Origin: Monoraphidium neglectum
Taxonomy: Eukaryota; Chlorophyta; Chlorophyceae; Sphaeropleales; Selenastraceae
Assembly: GCF_000611645.1 (NCBI RefSeq)
Contig: NW_014011698.1
Location: forward strand, 1-11,269
Reading direction: 5' to 3'
DNA length: 11,269 bases
Shown: one piece after another, positions 9,173 through 11,269 of the stretch
Layout: every line of letters starts with the position of its first letter
Numbering within the stretch: position 1 is the first letter of the stretch
Notes under the pieces: generated by a model
Database searches by the model: none
The model's input: only the letters and a program-made list of their open reading frames with translations
Told to the model about the DNA's origin: nothing
Made by a program: the position numbers and the translations under genes

Positions 9173-9271
9173 TTTGGAGATCCAGGAGTAGAAAAGCACT
9201 GCTGCCGTTTGCCAATTTGGAGAAGGGACCCAAAGCTGCGAGCTGGTGACGGAAGCTCCAACGCGATGTCG

Positions 9272-9280
9272 TTTCCCGCC
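9272..9280 (+). promoter_or_regulatory. E2F-like site TTTCCCGCC
   Basis: Exact match to the classical E2F/DP consensus on the plus strand, about 550 bases upstream of the secreted-protein ATG. An AT-rich word follows it (ATAAAAT on the minus strand, about 9287-9281). If used, it would suggest cell-cycle timing, for example wall building at division. This is only a nine-base match. Confidence 0.2.
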
Positions 9281-9707
9281 ATTTTATGACACCTGCGCGC
9301 AGCCGCCTGCCGGGCTCGCCCGTACAACACTTGCTTCTGGCAACCCCAAATGATCACGGATTGTCTCAGCCATAATTACTTTGCGTCCCAGTGCAGCGCG
9401 TCGACAGCAATTGGCTGGGCTTTGACCGGACGACATGAAGGATGGCAGATTCTTGAGTACAGGTTGTGACAGCACCTAAATACCCCCGCTTGACCGCTTG
9501 AGTCCAGTGAGCGCTGCGGCTCCGGCCGCGGCTTTGAAAAAACATGAGAAGATTGCTAATGTCAAGACCCTGCCAGGATGCCCTGCATGCACTCAGCTAG
9601 GCGAACCAGCGCCACGCCAGCCGCACCGCTGTTAATGCCGCCCGGCCCGCGCCACACAAGTCCGAGGGGGGGGGGCGGCGGGGCATGCGGTCGCTCGAGG
9701 TGCCCCC

Positions 9708-10087
9708 TCAGCCACGCGGCAGCAGCGGCAGCTCCTCCCTGAGCCACTGGGTGAAAGACTCAGGCTCGCGCGCGATCTCCTCTGCCAGCTGCGGGGCATG
9801 ACGGCGGTTTGGGGGGGCATGGCGCCTGAGGCGGTGCGCCTGTCAGGGCTGCACAACGGCCACAGAGGGGGGACGGTGGCCCTCCAGGGCCGGTGCCCGA
9901 TGAGGTGCCGGATCGGCAATTTGCAGCGCTGTCATGCAGCAGGCTCACGGGCAAAGCAGCTGCATGTCAATACTTCAAAGCGCGCATGCATACGAGCCGA
10001 CATGCGCGCATGCATGCATGTGCACGTGCATGTGGCTCACGCATGTCAGCGCACATTCACATGCGTGCGCGCACGCACACACGCACG

Positions 10088-10150
<63 letters not shown>

Positions 10151-10151
10151 G

Positions 10152-10183
<32 letters not shown>

Positions 10184-10927
10184 AAACCACACAACCGCAC
10201 AACAACAGCGCAGACAGGCGTCCGTGCGGGTGCGCATGCTCGTGCGCAGGCATGCATGCATGCATGCATGCATGCACGCCCACAGACCGGCCCCACCTCT
10301 TCCAGCGTGGTCCAGCGTGTGCCGATGACCTCGTGCTCGTTCACGTGCACCTTCTCAGTGCGCGATGTTGGTGAAGCAAAAAACGCGCGTGCATGGAGCA
10401 TAAAATAAGTTGGTGAACCGTTATGACATTCAATACCTGCAGGTTGCGGTGTATCACAACACCAGAGTGTGCAGCAGCTCTGAAGACACATCGCACGGGA
10501 GGCGGCGCAGAGCCAGCAAGCCTGGGGCTGCTGGCGCCGGGGTGCCGGCCGCGCGGGCGCACTGCCCCCCCCCCCTCCCACAACTACCTGCCTCGCCCCA
10601 GCAGCACCGATCACGTTCGCCCCACCCCCCTATCCTCGATCGCCCCTCCACACACCCCGAAAACGCGCCCACCCAAGCGCTTCGCCCCGCCCCCGGCCCC
10701 TCCCTCGCGCGAGCACGCCTGCACCCACGCCAAAGCGCCCACCTCTCCTTCGAACCCGTCCAGCCTGTAGCTCTCCACGAACTCGCAGTCGTGCAGCCGC
10801 CCGCCGCCAGGCAGGTCCTGCGCGACGCTGCGCAGGTGGCGCGCGACCGCGGGCGCACGAGGCAGGGAGGCGGCGACGCCCAGCTCCTCCAGCAGTCCCC
10901 TCTCCGCGGCCTGGTGGAACGTCTCAC
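9708..10927 (-). CDS. Nudix hydrolase, IPP-isomerase-like branch (last three exons; 5' part not resolved)
   Basis: Nudix enzymes cleave or isomerise nucleoside- or prenyl-diphosphate-type substrates; the substrate here cannot be told. Exons: 10927-10743, 10353-10297 and 9788-9708 (TGA at 9710-9708), all GT-AG with phase 0 between them; the upstream junction is phase 1. The first visible exon carries the Nudix box GETFHQAAERGLLEELGV, where E..R..EELGV matches the metal-binding helix, although the usual Glu after Arg is Gly. Next come HDCEFVESYRLDGFEGE, the second exon KVHVNEHEVIGTRWTTLEE (the strand and turn ending in W-x-x-LEE) and the C-terminal exon LAEEIAREPESFTQWLREEL, recalling the FSPW/FTPW end of type I IPP isomerases and their bacterial relatives. 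Total visible: 107 residues counting the split Gly. An upstream exon should supply the G of the box and the GGH strand; I did not find it before 11269. A true IPP isomerase would also need its catalytic Cys there. Confidence 0.85.
9789..10296 (-). other. Last intron of the Nudix gene, microsatellite-filled
   Basis: This 508-base intron starts GTGGGG at 10296 and ends CCCCGCAG at 9789. Its middle is almost entirely simple repeat. Plus-strand frames through it (His/Thr-rich) and minus-strand frames (Cys/Val-rich) are not genes. Confidence 0.8.
10001..10276. repeat. Compound (CA)n, (GC)n and (CATG)n microsatellite
   Basis: A GCATGCAT-rich start is followed by a CA tract at 10096-10146, a short GCAC interruption, a second CA tract at 10152-10175, and a pure CATG tract at 10251-10276. 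Nearly all of it alternates purine and pyrimidine. It lies in the last intron of the Nudix gene, so the transcript carries (UG)n. Confidence 0.97.
10354..10742 (-). other. Intron of the Nudix gene (389 bases)
   Basis: Starts GTGGGC at 10742 and ends GCACTGAG at 10354, an AG with a weak pyrimidine tract. It contains an 11-base C run at 10565-10575 on the plus strand. Joining the flanking exons gives FEGE-KVHVNEHEV without a frame change. Nothing else was recognised in it. Confidence 0.7.
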
Positions 10928-11269
10928 CTGCCGCGGGGAGGTTACAAGAGGGGCGATACGGTACATGACGGATTGAGCACTCCGAGGGAGGGATGTTGCG
11001 AGGATCGGCCAGGGTTTTGCAGTGAAGAGCGGGCCAAGGGCGGCATGCACAAGGCGGGCTTGGCCGGGGTGTGAGTGCTAAGGGAGGGGAGAGGTTGCAG
11101 GTTGGCATGGGAGGGCCAGGTCTGGCTGCGCGTCAGGGCGTGTGACCTGCAGGCGGCCGTGCCAGCGGCCCTCAAGCCGCGGATAGTGGCGGGTGCTGGC
11201 TGGAGCGGGGAAGATGGGGGAGGTTGAAACGGCGGAGGGGGCCTTCTGCCCGCGGCCGCGCGCCTGCAC
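10928..11269 (-). other. Unresolved right edge: probable intron of the Nudix gene
   Basis: It ends in a good acceptor on the minus strand (CCTCCCCGCGGCAG, finishing at 10928). No exon with the expected GGH...G pattern and a phase-1 end was found here. The open stretch encoding HYPRLEGRWHGRLQ near 11140-11190, next to a CAG/GTCACA donor-like site, is the only coding-looking piece, but its phase does not fit the next exon. Confidence 0.5.

Larger units (their letters stand above)
8721..9707. other. Intergenic stretch: promoter side of the secreted-protein gene and 3' UTR side of the Nudix gene
   Basis: No convincing exon was seen on either strand. The Nudix stop is at 9710-9708, so its 3' UTR should occupy the right part, which contains a run of 10 G at 9666-9675. 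By eye no TGTAA on the minus strand marks its end. The left part should hold the secreted-protein promoter; several ACGT-core words and one E2F-like word lie in it. Confidence 0.55.

Noticed and set aside
9893..10408. His/Thr-rich plus-strand frame, and Cys/Val-rich minus-strand frames over the same place
   Set aside because: Direct translation of the CA/CATG microsatellite inside an intron.
11140..11190. HYPRLEGRWHGRLQ piece as the missing upstream Nudix exon
   Set aside because: Superficially like the strand before a Nudix box, but its end is not in phase 1 and it lacks the GGH pattern; left unresolved.

Overview
The window looks like nuclear DNA from a GC-rich chlorophyte green alga, possibly Chlorella-like (trebouxiophyte) or Chlamydomonas-like. 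The evidence is many short exons separated by 110-510 base introns, donors that are mostly GTGNGN, codons ending in G or C, dinucleotide microsatellites in introns, and a plant-type SNARE gene. The organism is an inference; no organelle, bacterial or viral gene was seen.

Three protein genes were found, all transcribed leftwards (minus strand), each rebuilt exon by exon with matching intron phases. (1) Positions 1-2011 hold the first five exons (237 residues) of a trans-Golgi-network syntaxin of the SYP4 / Tlg2 / syntaxin-16 group; most of its SNARE motif and its membrane anchor lie beyond the left edge. (2) Positions 3578-8720 hold a complete gene of 15 predicted exons for a 549-residue secreted protein. 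It has a signal peptide, a long Ala/Gln/Gly-rich repetitive region with only two cysteines after the signal peptide, and a C-terminal part mixing AQA repeats with Ser-Pro-Ser-Pro blocks. I recognise no named family; it looks like a cell-wall, matrix or silk-like structural protein, and it is the most interesting object here. (3) Positions 9708-10927 hold the last three exons of a Nudix hydrolase resembling the isopentenyl-diphosphate-isomerase-like branch; its 5' exons are not resolved and probably lie beyond the right edge.

The stretches between genes (2012-3577 and 8721-9707) hold no convincing genes. They should contain the 3' UTR of the upstream gene and the promoter of the downstream gene. 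The last introns of genes 2 and 3 both carry alternating purine-pyrimidine microsatellites. Nothing suggests that the three genes share a pathway, beyond a loose secretory theme: a TGN SNARE next to a secreted protein gene.

The secreted protein gene shows exon duplication, many frame-neutral exons, a candidate GC-AG intron and a candidate 12-base microexon. These are gene-model predictions from sequence alone and need transcript data to settle.
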